From NCBI GenBank assembly GCA_963780865.1, contig CAWADT010000013.1, positions 186,001 to 250,000 of the forward strand: 64,000 bases of DNA, read 5' to 3'. The notes below the pieces were generated by a model, which worked only from the letters and a program-made list of their open reading frames with translations, had not been told where the DNA came from and searched no databases. Source of the DNA: FEN-1073 sp963780865 (GTDB lineage Bacteria > Chloroflexota > Anaerolineae > Anaerolineales > RBG-16-64-43). Positions 1 to 8,446 of the stretch are shown one piece after another (the first letter of the stretch is position 1; every line of letters begins with the position of its first letter). The position numbers were made by a program, and so were the translations under genes.

Positions 1-201
1 ATTCCGTGTAAAGGCTGCGAATCCGCCCGGCCGGCGCGGAGCGTTGCCGGGGCAACCGGTTTGACACACCGGTATCCGCCGGGTAAACTGCAATTCCCCG
101 TCGACCGCTTCCCGAGCCGTCTCTTTTCGCCCTGGAGGAACCCGGATGCGGTTTATGGGTTAATCCTAACAACCGTTCGCGCGACAGGAGAATTTCGTAA
201 T

Positions 202-885
202 ATGTTCTGGTTCTTGTCCGTAGTCATTGTCCTCATCGGATATATTCTTGGATCGATTCCCAGCGGCGCATGGATCGTGCGGATCGCCACCGGCAGGGAT
301 ATCCGCAATATCGGCAGCGGCCGCACCGGAGGCACCAATGCCATGCGAGCCGGGGGATCGCTGGCCGGTTTGGCCACCGGTGTGCTTGATGTGTTGAAAA
401 GTTTTCTCGCCATACAGCTTTGCCGGTGGATCCTCCCGGGGAATTTTTTGCTGGAAGCTCTGACGGGGATGGCTGCCGTCCTTGGACATAATTATTCCTT
501 GTTCCTTGTGGAATGGAAGGATTCCAAAATCGGAAAAATTCCTATTTTTCACGGGGGAGCGGGCGGGGCTCCCACGCTTGGCGCGGCTACCGCTTTCTGG
601 TTTCCCAGTTTGTTCATCGTCCTTCCGGTAGGTTTGCTGGTTTTTGTCTTCATCGGGTATGCGTCCGTTACCACCTTGGTAGGCGGACTCACCGTGTTCA
701 TCATTTTTACCATCCGCGCGGCGCTCGGTTACTCTTCCAAATGGTATGTGGTATTCGGCGGAGTCACTTTGTTTTTGCTTGCCTGGTCGCTGCGTCCCAA
801 TATCGTGCGGCTGTTTAGCGGAACGGAACGCGTCGTGGGATTGCGGACTTGGATCCGGCGGGACGATAAACACCCGCCCGAATAG
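202..885 (+). CDS. PlsY-like glycerol-3-phosphate acyltransferase family protein
   Basis: A 227-residue multipass membrane protein of the PlsY family, which transfers acyl groups from acyl-phosphate to glycerol-3-phosphate in phospholipid synthesis. Family features seen are the N-terminal helix followed by GSIPSGAW, GSGRTGGTN at 38-46, GHNYSLFL near 95 and an NIVRL..G.E segment at 200-209. It departs from the family at key sites: the GGKG motif reads GGAGG (118-122), and the RHxxN motif reads SLRPN (196-200), so the conserved Lys and His are missing by eye alignment. The ATG at 202 follows ACAGGAG and removes a 47-residue non-membrane extension from a TTG at 61. Family membership is clear; acyltransferase activity is uncertain. 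Confidence 0.75.
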   Translation: MFWFLSVVIVLIGYILGSIPSGAWIVRIATGRDIRNIGSGRTGGTNAMRAGGSLAGLATGVLDVLKSFLAIQLCRWILPGNFLLEALTGMAAVLGHNYSLFLVEWKDSKIGKIPIFHGGAGGAPTLGAATAFWFPSLFIVLPVGLLVFVFIGYASVTTLVGGLTVFIIFTIRAALGYSSKWYVVFGGVTLFLLAWSLRPNIVRLFSGTERVVGLRTWIRRDDKHPPE

Positions 886-888
886 GGG

Positions 889-1725
889 TCAACGACCGAG
901 CGCAAGGATCAGGATGATGACGGCCAAGCCGTCGATGAAGAGGTATTCGAGGACGACCGAACGGTAGTTTTTCTCCTTGACCCGGGCCTGGGCGATGCCC
1001 ACGCACGTGTGCGTGGCGAGGGTCAGCAGCAGGCCGAACGTCACCGAGGACAGCGGAAGAAAGAAGAGGGGGAGAGCCAACTCCGAAACCAGTAACCCGA
1101 TCCCCAGCGGGAAATACCGATTGGCGGAGAACAGCGGACCGGAGAGGTCCATCAATCGCATCGCGATCGCCCAGACCAATATCGCGATCAACGGGAGCGC
1201 AAACGCCAAACGGGATTCGCTGGCGTGAAGCGCGCTCAGGATGATCGCCAGCAGCGTTAATCCCAGAATATTCAACCCCACGGCGGCCAGGTCGTAGTGC
1301 GCTTCTTCGCGATCGATGACGAAATATTCACCCACGACGCTCAAGGATAATAACGCGGTCACGGCCGTGAGCCCCAGCCACCATCGGGGCCCGGAAGGGA
1401 AGAGGCTCATGGCGGCACTGCCTCCCAGCGCAGCCATGCCCGGAAGAATCCAATGACGCACGGTGGAATATTTTCTAGCCTGCGGTCCGGCCAGAAGGGG
1501 ATGGGAACGGAAGATATATTCCGATCCGACCACCACCAGAAGCGCCAGCAGCAGCATAAACGGCAGCCGGCCGTTGATTTCAACCGCCCATTGGACGTTT
1601 CCCACCGTCAGCCGGAAACCGCGGCTGGGGATATCCACAAACCTTGAAATGGCGTTCACGAGCAGGATCGTGGCCGATAAAATATTTAGATGGCGGATAT
1701 CAATATTTATTTTATAATGCTGCAT
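889..1725 (-). CDS. uncharacterised multipass membrane protein
   Basis: A 278-residue protein made almost entirely of hydrophobic helices, about eight or nine predicted membrane segments, with short charged loops. I recognise no catalytic or transport motif. A short hydrophilic stretch near residues 70-90 (SEYIFRSHPLLAGPQARK) separates the N-terminal helices from the rest, and an R-V-K-E-K-N-Y-R loop lies before the last helix. It is convergent with the plsY-like gene, the two stop codons lying three bases apart, and divergent from the prepilin peptidase gene. The start has no clear ribosome binding site. No function is assigned. Confidence 0.7.
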   Translation of the reverse strand: MQHYKINIDIRHLNILSATILLVNAISRFVDIPSRGFRLTVGNVQWAVEINGRLPFMLLLALLVVVGSEYIFRSHPLLAGPQARKYSTVRHWILPGMAALGGSAAMSLFPSGPRWWLGLTAVTALLSLSVVGEYFVIDREEAHYDLAAVGLNILGLTLLAIILSALHASESRLAFALPLIAILVWAIAMRLMDLSGPLFSANRYFPLGIGLLVSELALPLFFLPLSSVTFGLLLTLATHTCVGIAQARVKEKNYRSVVLEYLFIDGLAVIILILALGR

Positions 1726-1803
1726 GTTGAAATTCTATCACGGGGATAAGGAACGCCGGCGGGCGGGATTGCCCCGCTCCCGCACAACCGCTGCGTAAAC
1801 CCT

Positions 1804-2613
1804 ATGGTCTTTTTTCTCGCTCTTGCCGGTTTACTCGTTTCCATTTTAGTCAACGGATTGGCGGATACTCTCCCGGTGCCGGAGGATCAACCCTTCCGGT
1901 CGATGCTGCTTCCGCACTGTTCGTATTGCGGAGCCACGCGGAAGGTGTTTGATCTTTCGGCCGTTTTTTCCAGTTTCTTCCGATCCGGGGGGTGCATGCG
2001 CTGCGGTGCGCCGCGGCCGTTTCGCGACCTGACGGTGGAAGCGATCCTCATGATTTCCTTCCCGGCATTCTTTCTGTTGGGCAAGACCGGAGCCATGGAT
2101 CTGTTCTGGTCGGGGTTTGTGCTCGCCGCGTTTCTGTTGTTCCTCATCATCGATTTCGAGCATCGCTTCGTCCTGGTCGGGGTGGTCGGTTTGGCGGCGT
2201 TCGTCCTGATCCTGGCGGGGGGATTGCGAGGGTATCCGGCGCTGTTACGCACTCTCGGCGGAGGAATCGCCGGGTTCCTGATCTTTCTCTTTCTTTATCT
2301 TCTGGGAGGATTGTTGGGAAGGCTTTTTCACCTTGGGGAAGGGATCGAACCGCTCGGGTTTGGCGATGTGATTCTAGCCGGACTGGTCGGCGTCGCGGTC
2401 GGCTGGCCTTCCGTTCTAATCGCCGTTCTGTTTTCCATCATTCTGGCCGGGCTGGCGGGGTTAGCCTTAATACTCGTCTCCCTCCTAAAAAGAGAATCGC
2501 CCCGAACGGCCACCATGGCGTATGGCCCGTATTTGATGATCGCAGGTCTGCTCGTCAGCTTCTACGGTGGACCATTCCTGGTATGGATTCTGAATGGGAT
2601 CACGGTATTTTAA
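1804..2613 (+). CDS. type IV prepilin peptidase (A24 family)
   Basis: A 269-residue membrane aspartic protease that cleaves the short leader of type IV and Flp prepilins at the cytoplasmic face and, in many members, methylates the new N-terminus. The N-terminal cytoplasmic loop carries the zinc-type cysteines C39/C42 and C64/C67. The two catalytic aspartates are visible as D117 in LIIDFEHR and D188 in GFGDV, with hydrophobic helices between and after them. It is the natural processing enzyme for the Flp pilin encoded near 57.5 kb; no other prepilin peptidase is seen in the window. A strong hairpin terminator follows. The ATG has no evident Shine-Dalgarno sequence. Confidence 0.93.
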   Translation: MVFFLALAGLLVSILVNGLADTLPVPEDQPFRSMLLPHCSYCGATRKVFDLSAVFSSFFRSGGCMRCGAPRPFRDLTVEAILMISFPAFFLLGKTGAMDLFWSGFVLAAFLLFLIIDFEHRFVLVGVVGLAAFVLILAGGLRGYPALLRTLGGGIAGFLIFLFLYLLGGLLGRLFHLGEGIEPLGFGDVILAGLVGVAVGWPSVLIAVLFSIILAGLAGLALILVSLLKRESPRTATMAYGPYLMIAGLLVSFYGGPFLVWILNGITVF

Positions 2614-2631
2614 CGACCTGTAACTATTGAT

Positions 2632-2672
2632 AAAAAAGGAGGCCGGAGTTTATTCTCCGGCCTCCTTTTTTT
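2632..2672. terminator. bidirectional intrinsic terminator
   Basis: Perfect inverted repeat of AAAAAAGGAGGCCGGAG with a six-base loop and a T-run on both strands. It sits between the convergent prepilin peptidase and secF genes. Confidence 0.9.
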
Positions 2673-2687
2673 CCAATATTCATCGGC

Positions 2688-3320
2688 CTACGCGGTTGAA
2701 GACCGCTTTTTGCGCGTAAACCAATTTTCCCATTCGCGGTTTTCCCAAACGACCAGAATGGCCGCGGCGTTGAAGATCGAGGAATACGCGCCGCTGGCCA
2801 TGCCGACCAGCAGAATAATCACAAAGTGCCTGGTCGTGACGCCGCCGAACAGGGATAGCGCCAGCAGCGTGAGGAGCACCGTCAAGGTAGTATTGATGGA
2901 TCGGTCGAGGGTCTGAACGATGCTGTGATTGACAACTTTTTCGAAGGGGGAATAGCGGTATTTATTTTGATTCTCGCGGATGCGGTCGAACACCACAATG
3001 GTGTCGTGCACGGAAAAACCGATGACCGTCAATACGGCGGTCAGGAACAACGCGTCCGCCTCCCAGCCCAGGACCAACCCCAGGATGGCCGCGACCCCAA
3101 TCAACACGAGCACGTCGTGCACCAGCGCGGTGACGGCCGCTAACCCGTACCGAAACGCATGCGGGAGCCCGCGGAAGGCGAACCAGACGTAGAGCGCGAT
3201 TCCAATGGAAGCCAAAGCGACCGCGCCCGCCGCGCGCTGGGCGACTTCGCTCCCCACGGCGGCGCCCACGTTATCCGAAGAGATTGTCGTTACCTTTCCG
3301 AAACTCGTCTCCAGTGCCGT
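2688..3320 (-). pseudogene. secF: SecF, C-terminal part, after an in-frame amber codon
   Basis: This is the C-terminal two thirds of SecF, the membrane partner of SecD that supports preprotein release from the Sec translocon. It contains the family signatures HDVLVLIGV, GFSVHDTIVVFDRIREN and a late SINTT segment, and the usual five remaining membrane helices. It is in the same reading frame as the upstream SecF fragment and separated from it only by the TAG at 3321-3323; the linking residues (TALETSFGKV) match the expected periplasmic loop. The first in-frame ATG after the stop is at 3269. Product is functional only if the stop is an error or is read through. Confidence 0.85.
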
Positions 3321-3626
3321 CTAAATCTTGGTAATCGTCGCCTGATCCACCTGCTGAAGGTGCAAAATGACCCCATCGGTTCCGCTAGTCTGGACTTGGA
3401 TTGCTCCCAGACCTTGTCCCGTCGAATCGATTGTGACGGTGCTCAGGGCGGCTCGCACCTGATCCGGCGCGGGCGCGGTTCCGGAGGAGAATTGATACTC
3501 CAGCACGGTCCCGCCGGTGAAATCGATGGATGGCTTCAACCCGCCCAGCGCCAGCGCGATCAACCCGGGGATAATGACGGCCAGCGAAAGGCCGAAGAAC
3601 CAGTACCGTTTTCCGATAATGTTCAT
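3321..3626 (-). pseudogene. secF: SecF, N-terminal part, ending at an in-frame amber codon
   Basis: The N-terminal 101 residues of SecF: a first membrane helix, the conserved SIDFTGGT motif near residue 35 and the start of the extracytoplasmic domain. The start codon overlaps the secD stop by four bases (ATGA), the standard secDF arrangement, so translation is coupled. The frame is closed by TAG at 3321-3323 in the middle of the periplasmic domain, after ..DQATITKI. A CAG to TAG change would restore a normal SecF of about 312 residues. SecF is normally present as one intact polypeptide, so a base error or a recent nonsense mutation is likely. Confidence 0.85.
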
Positions 3627-5122
3627 TCCGCGCTCTCCGTGGAATTTTGAGTTTCATCCGCAATCCCGAACCAGGAATGACGGGTGGAGAAATCGATCCG
3701 GTCCAGCACCAGGTGGAGCAGATTTCTCGTCACCACAATGGCCGTGAACATGCTGACCAGGACGCCCGCGGCCAACGTGATCGCAAACCCCTTGACGATG
3801 CTGGCGCCGAAGGTACCGCCGAACCACACCAGAATGCCGCAGGTGATGAGGGTGGAAATGTTTGAATCCCGTATGGAAGGCCAGGCGCGGGAAAAACCCG
3901 CTTCGACCGCGTCTCGCAGGATTTTTCCGCCGCGCAATTCCTCTTTCATGCGTTCGAAGATCAGAATGTTCGCGTCGACGGCCATGCCCACCGAAAGAAT
4001 GAACCCCGCGATGCCCGGCAAACTGAACGTGACGGGAATGATTCGGTAGACGGTCAAACTCGTTACCGCATACATGAGCAACGCCAGGTCCGCCACGGCG
4101 CCCGGCAGCCGGTAATACAGCACCATGAACAGGACGACAGCCAGGAGGCCGATCATCCCGGCGATCAGCGATCGACGGAGGGAATCCTGCCCCAGGGTTG
4201 GGCCGATGGTCTGCTCCCGGATAACCTTAAGCGGGACGGGCAACGCGCCGTAAGAGAGCCAGATGGCCAATTGGTTTGCCTCGCTTACGGTAAAGGCGCC
4301 GGAGATTTGGCCGCTCCCGCTGGGGATCGGTTCGTTCACTTTTGGACAGGAAACGATGGATTTATCCAAAACAATGGCCAGATACCAGCCGACATGATTG
4401 GCTGTGTAATCGGCGAAGATTTTGGCGCCCTCCGGCGTAAGCGTAAAATTCACCGCCGGTTGATTCGCGGAATCGGTTCCGACGGAAGCGGTTTGCAGCA
4501 TTGCGCCGGTCATAATCGTGTGGTAGACCGCCCCGGGAACCGGCGTCCTGGCCGCTTGCGGAGTTCCTCCAAGCAGGGCGCTGAGATTGGGAGTTCCGGA
4601 AGGCAGCGGGGTGGGCGTAATTGGCGTTTCGGTCGGAGTGGGCGTGGGCGTGGGTGGCGTAACGGTGCCTGGAAGGGAAGAGCCCTCTGCGGTGGGAGTC
4701 GCTTCGGAACCGACTAGGTGGTCGGTCACAATCGATTGATTGGGATCCAAATAGTATTGTGTTTCGACGAATTCCAGCAACGCCGTGTTCTGGATCAGCT
4801 TCACGGCTTCGGCCGGGTTGTCATACCCTGGAAGCTCGGCGACGATCCGTCGCGGCAGGGAAACCTGGACGACGGCTTCGCTGACTCCCAGGGCGTTGAC
4901 GCGGCTGGAAATCACCGAGGCGGCGACATTCATGGAATCGGCGGAGACGGATTGGCTGGATGGCAGATCGGCTTCCAGAAGGACTTCAATTCCCCCTTGT
5001 AGATCCAGCCCCTGGCGGATGTGCCAATCGAATCCGAGGATCTGGATTCTGGACGGCACGTTAACGACAATGTCCACCGCCAAAACGATGCCGATGATGA
5101 TCCACATGACCGTGCGATTCAT
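3623..5122 (-). CDS. secD: protein translocase subunit SecD
   Basis: A 499-residue SecD, which works with SecF to drive late steps of Sec-dependent export using the proton gradient. It shows the N-terminal helix, the GLDLQGG motif (residues 38-44), the P1 extracytoplasmic domain, and C-terminal helices with the SVGMAVDANILIFERM segment. A Thr/Pro-rich low-complexity insert of about 55 residues (140-197) interrupts the P1 domain; such linkers recur in other exported segments of this window. GGAGG lies ten bases before the ATG. It is the first gene of a secD-secF pair. Confidence 0.95.
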   Translation of the reverse strand: MNRTVMWIIIGIVLAVDIVVNVPSRIQILGFDWHIRQGLDLQGGIEVLLEADLPSSQSVSADSMNVAASVISSRVNALGVSEAVVQVSLPRRIVAELPGYDNPAEAVKLIQNTALLEFVETQYYLDPNQSIVTDHLVGSEATPTAEGSSLPGTVTPPTPTPTPTETPITPTPLPSGTPNLSALLGGTPQAARTPVPGAVYHTIMTGAMLQTASVGTDSANQPAVNFTLTPEGAKIFADYTANHVGWYLAIVLDKSIVSCPKVNEPIPSGSGQISGAFTVSEANQLAIWLSYGALPVPLKVIREQTIGPTLGQDSLRRSLIAGMIGLLAVVLFMVLYYRLPGAVADLALLMYAVTSLTVYRIIPVTFSLPGIAGFILSVGMAVDANILIFERMKEELRGGKILRDAVEAGFSRAWPSIRDSNISTLITCGILVWFGGTFGASIVKGFAITLAAGVLVSMFTAIVVTRNLLHLVLDRIDFSTRHSWFGIADETQNSTESAE

Positions 5123-5201
5123 GCGCGCCTACCTCCATGCAGAAAAATATCTGCCCGGGCATCCACGCCTTTCGCCGCAACAGGCAGACGGCGACATTAT
5201 A

Positions 5202-6035
5202 TCACCCGTTTCGCCGCTTTTTGGAAAGTAACCATGTCCGTTGCAGCGACGGCAGATCCTTCACCGTGAGGGTTGGTTTGATTTTCCCGGCCCGCAATTC
5301 CTTGCGGGAGGACACTCCGGTCAGAATGAGGATGCTTTTTATTCCGGCTCTTTGCGCGCCCAGAATATCGGTTTCCAGCCGGTCCCCCAACGCCGCCAGA
5401 CGCGTTTTGGGAACTCCTATTTTGTTGAAGGCGGTCTGAAATAACGACGGAAATGGTTTACCGATGATCATCGGTTTCACGCCGCTGGCGGCGGTCAGGG
5501 CGGCCAGGATGGCGCCGTTCCCGTGCGCGATTCCCCGTTCGGTGGGGAACGTCAGATCCGGATTCGTTCCGATGAACCGCGCCCCCGCGCGCAGATTGAT
5601 GGTCGCGGTGGCGAGCTTCTGCCAGCTCAACGCGCGATCCATTCCGCATGCGACGTAGTCGGCTCGCAATTCGTCGGGACCTGCCACCCGCAAGCCGGAC
5701 TCTTCGACCGCGCGGAGCAAGCCTTCTTCGCCGATGACGAAAACCGTTTGCCCGGGCCGGGCGATGGATTGTAGATATTCGGCTGTCGCCGTCGCGGACG
5801 TGATGATTTCCTCGCGGCGCACTTCCGCGCCCATCCGGGCGAGTTTTTGAACGTAACTTTCCGGCGTCAGGCTTGCGTTGTTGGTTGCGAGGATGAAACG
5901 AATGGCTTGCGATCGGAGGAACGCCAGGAATTCCGGCATTCCCGGGAGGGGAGTTTCGCCTTCCCAGAGAACGCCGTCCATATCAAGGATTAACCCATTC
6001 AGGCTGGCGAGCCATTGTGCGGGGGTAGAAGCCAT
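5202..6035 (-). CDS. HAD-superfamily IIA phosphatase (NagD-like)
   Basis: A 277-residue cytoplasmic HAD hydrolase of the subfamily that includes NagD and p-nitrophenyl phosphatases, acting on small phosphorylated metabolites. Motif I is DMDGVLW with the nucleophile D18 and acid/base D20; motif II is the ATNNAS segment; the C2-type cap follows; motif III Lys is in IGKPFP and motif IV is GDRLETDI. I chose the ATG at 6035 because family members begin some 15-20 residues before the DxD motif; a GTG at 6077 would add 14 residues without a clear ribosome site. The substrate cannot be told from sequence. Confidence 0.88.
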   Translation of the reverse strand: MASTPAQWLASLNGLILDMDGVLWEGETPLPGMPEFLAFLRSQAIRFILATNNASLTPESYVQKLARMGAEVRREEIITSATATAEYLQSIARPGQTVFVIGEEGLLRAVEESGLRVAGPDELRADYVACGMDRALSWQKLATATINLRAGARFIGTNPDLTFPTERGIAHGNGAILAALTAASGVKPMIIGKPFPSLFQTAFNKIGVPKTRLAALGDRLETDILGAQRAGIKSILILTGVSSRKELRAGKIKPTLTVKDLPSLQRTWLLSKKRRNG

Positions 6036-6143
6036 AACGCAGCGGTTATCCCGCATTCGCGGGATGATCCTTCCCACCCCGCTGGCGGCGTGAAAACGCG
6101 GGTGTTGTGCCCTGCCAGACCGTGCGGCTTGCAGCGCGGTGGT

Positions 6144-6782
6144 TCATTTCTTGGAGGATTTCGCCGCCTCTTCCGGTTTTTCCGAACTGAGCACGTGATC
6201 CACAAACCCGTATGCGGCCGCCGCTGGGGCGTCCATGTAGAAATCCCGGTCCGTATCGCGCTCGATTACTTCGAGGGTCTGTCCGGTGTGCTTGACGAGG
6301 ATCCGGTTGACCAGGAGGCGCAGCCGCAGGATTTCCTTGGCCTGGATCTCCACATCCGCGGCCTGCCCCTGGGCGCCGCCCAGCGGTTGATGAACGTGAA
6401 TGGTTGCGTGGGGCAGGGCGTAGCGGTATCCCTTGGTGCCAGCCGCGAGCAGCACCGTGCCGAACGACGCGGAGACGCCGATGGCGTAAGTGTAGATGGG
6501 ATTGGTCAATTGGATTTGCTGCATAGTGTCGTAGATGGCCAGCCCCGCATAGACCTGGCCTCCCGGGGAATTAATGTACATATGGATTTCTTTTTCGGAA
6601 TCTTCGTGGTTGAGGATCAGCAACTGGGCCACGATGCTGTAGGCCACAAGTTCGTCGATCGGCGTGCCCAGGAAAATAATCCGTTCCTTGAATAATTTGG
6701 AGGGAATATCGTAAACGCGCTCCCCCCGGGGAGTGGTCTCGATGAAACTGGGATTGACGGATAACGGATTGATGATGGGCAT
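6144..6782 (-). CDS. clpP: ATP-dependent Clp protease proteolytic subunit
   Basis: A 212-residue ClpP serine peptidase that assembles into the two-ring chamber fed by ClpX or ClpA/C. The catalytic triad can be placed as S106 (SASFG), H131 (HVHQPLGG) and D180 (DTDRDFYM), with exactly the 25- and 49-residue spacings of Bacillus subtilis ClpP. The usual GMAAS before the serine reads GVSAS, and the C-terminal tail is Lys/Ser-rich. It starts 24 bases after the trigger factor stop, so tig and clpP form the familiar operon (clpX is not present in this window). Confidence 0.95.
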   Translation of the reverse strand: MPIINPLSVNPSFIETTPRGERVYDIPSKLFKERIIFLGTPIDELVAYSIVAQLLILNHEDSEKEIHMYINSPGGQVYAGLAIYDTMQQIQLTNPIYTYAIGVSASFGTVLLAAGTKGYRYALPHATIHVHQPLGGAQGQAADVEIQAKEILRLRLLVNRILVKHTGQTLEVIERDTDRDFYMDAPAAAAYGFVDHVLSSEKPEEAAKSSKK

Positions 6783-6806
6783 GGCAAACCTCCAAGAAAG
6801 CGGGTG

Positions 6807-8138
6807 TTAAGATTCCGGCAGGGCGGGCGCCGTGCCCCGTCCGATCTCGGTAACTCGTTTTACAATCAAACGAGTAAGAACATCGTTAGCGGCCAATTGG
6901 CGCAGCGTATCCTCGATGGAATTCTTGGTTTTGGCGTTCCCGGATTTGCCTTCCGATACCACCGATTGGTATACCTTAAGCTGCGCGTCGATTTCCTCTT
7001 GGGCCGGCTCGAGCTTCTCCCGCTTGACCAACTCGGTCAGCAGCAGCCGACGGATGAGCTTGCGCTGCGCTTCAGGTTCGATCTGTTTGCGCAGGCCGGC
7101 CATGCCTTCCGGGATCGTCCGCAGATACACTTCCAGCGAGGTTTTCCGCTGTTCGAGGCGTCGGGAGAGGGTTTGAACCTCTTCGTCGATCTCCTCCTCG
7201 AGCAGAGCCGGCGGATACTTGATGGACGCGCCATCGGTCATTTTTTCCATAACCGAATCGGCGTATTCTTCCTCGCGCGATTCCAGCGCGCGGGTTTTCA
7301 GGCGCGTGCGGACGTGCTCGCGAAGCTCCTCCAGCGAGGAAAACTCGCTGACCGCTTTGACGATGTCTTCGCTCCACTCGGGGATCTGGCGCACTTTGAC
7401 CCCCAGACATTTCACCGCGAGCTGCGCGCGCAACCCCCTCAGGCGGGCGATGGGGAAGGAATCCGGATACTGGACCTCGACGTTGCGGTTTTCCCCTTCC
7501 GAGATTCCCTCGAGTTTGGGCCCGGCCCCGGGATACCGCCCTCCCAGATTTTCGTCCAGAATCAATTCCTGCGGATTCTCCTCGCTGTCAAACACCAGCG
7601 GCTCGGGCTTTTTGTTCTCCTCCAGGACCGCGGCATGCACTTCCGCCAGGACCACGTCCCCTTTTTGCGCGGGGCGTTCGACGGGCTCCAAAATAGATTG
7701 TGATTCTCTCAGCTGCTCGAGTGTTTTTTCCACTTCCGTTTCGGGGATGGCCGGTTCCTCGAAGGGCAGGCGGATGGATCGGTACTCCCCAACGTCGACC
7801 ACCGGTTTCGTGGGCACCAGAAACTCCAGGGTCAGCGGAGCGCGCGAAACAATCCGTTTCATCGTCCCCACCGCCGAAGGTTCGATCGCCTGTTCTTCGA
7901 GCGCTTTGCGGTAGATTTCCGGTCCGAGGGTGTCCAGCGCTTCGTCCAGGATCGCTTCCTCGCCGAAGGCGTTCACCACCACCGAATACGGCGCCTTGCC
8001 TTTCCGAAAGCCGGGAAGGTTGCTCTTGGCCGACATCCGCTGGGCGGCTTTGTGCATCGCGGCCTCGACCTCCGGCGGATCGATTTCCACCGTCAGGAGC
8101 GCTTCGCACGTTTCTTTTGGTTCGACCTGAATTTTCAT
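6807..8138 (-). CDS. tig: trigger factor
   Basis: A 443-residue ribosome-associated chaperone with peptidyl-prolyl isomerase activity. The N-terminal ribosome-binding signature GFRKGKAP is at residues 43-50. A central FKBP-like domain (about 155-245) and a long helical C-terminal chaperone domain (SLEELREHVRTRLK onwards) follow. The ATG at 8138 is preceded by an AAGGA-containing leader and gives the canonical N-terminus; reading further upstream would run through the tRNA-Leu gene. It is followed by clpP in the same orientation. Confidence 0.95.
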   Translation of the reverse strand: MKIQVEPKETCEALLTVEIDPPEVEAAMHKAAQRMSAKSNLPGFRKGKAPYSVVVNAFGEEAILDEALDTLGPEIYRKALEEQAIEPSAVGTMKRIVSRAPLTLEFLVPTKPVVDVGEYRSIRLPFEEPAIPETEVEKTLEQLRESQSILEPVERPAQKGDVVLAEVHAAVLEENKKPEPLVFDSEENPQELILDENLGGRYPGAGPKLEGISEGENRNVEVQYPDSFPIARLRGLRAQLAVKCLGVKVRQIPEWSEDIVKAVSEFSSLEELREHVRTRLKTRALESREEEYADSVMEKMTDGASIKYPPALLEEEIDEEVQTLSRRLEQRKTSLEVYLRTIPEGMAGLRKQIEPEAQRKLIRRLLLTELVKREKLEPAQEEIDAQLKVYQSVVSEGKSGNAKTKNSIEDTLRQLAANDVLTRLIVKRVTEIGRGTAPALPES

Positions 8139-8209
8139 TCCCAAAAGGTTCCTTTTCCGTGGGGAAAAAATTTCGCGGCGGCTAGGCATCGCGAAGGATT
8201 GCCGCGAGG

Positions 8210-8291
8210 TGGGGAAGGAGGGACTTGAACCCTCACGCCTTGCGGCACATGATCCTAAGTCATGCCTGTCTGCCAGTTCCAGCACTTCCCC
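8210..8291 (-). tRNA. tRNA-Leu (anticodon UAG)
   Basis: An 82-nt tRNA with acceptor stem GGGGAAG/CTTCCCC, A as discriminator base, T-arm GAGGG-TTCAAGT-CCCTC, anticodon loop CTTAGGA (UAG) on a CATGA/TCATG stem and the long class II variable arm expected for leucine. CCA is not encoded. It lies just upstream of tig on the same strand. Confidence 0.95.
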
Positions 8292-8300
8292 GGCCGAAGG

Positions 8301-8329
8301 ATTATAGCGCGGGGGGAAGAATCCGGGAA
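8301..8329 (-). promoter_or_regulatory. sigma70-type promoter for tRNA-Leu
   Basis: On the minus strand a perfect TATAAT (8301-8306) lies ten bases before the mature tRNA 5' end, with a weaker TTCCCG 17 bases upstream (8324-8329). The spacing to the tRNA start fits direct transcription. Confidence 0.6.
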
Positions 8330-8335
8330 GATGCG

Positions 8336-8364
8336 TTGACACGTCCTGACGCTTCCCGTATCAT
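8336..8364 (+). promoter_or_regulatory. sigma70-type promoter for gyrA
   Basis: TTGACA at 8336-8341 and TATCAT at 8359-8364 with a 17-base spacer, giving a leader of about 75 bases before the gyrA GTG. It is divergent from and nearly adjacent to the tRNA-Leu promoter. Confidence 0.65.
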
Positions 8365-8446
8365 ACGCCCGCCGCGATCCGCACGTTGGGACCGGACATT
8401 TCCCCGGTTGGTTTAACTTCCCCGACCCGGCAAGAGCGAGGTAACC

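Noticed and set aside
1626..1640. DnaA-box-like ATATCCACA
   Set aside because: Single imperfect match inside a coding region; no cluster.
3321..3323. TAG recoded as a sense codon
   Set aside because: Other intact genes of the window end at TAG (for example 883-885 and 58911-58913), so the codon functions as a stop.
8138..8342. N-terminal extension of trigger factor
   Set aside because: The extension would be translated through the tRNA-Leu gene; the family N-terminus starts at 8138.
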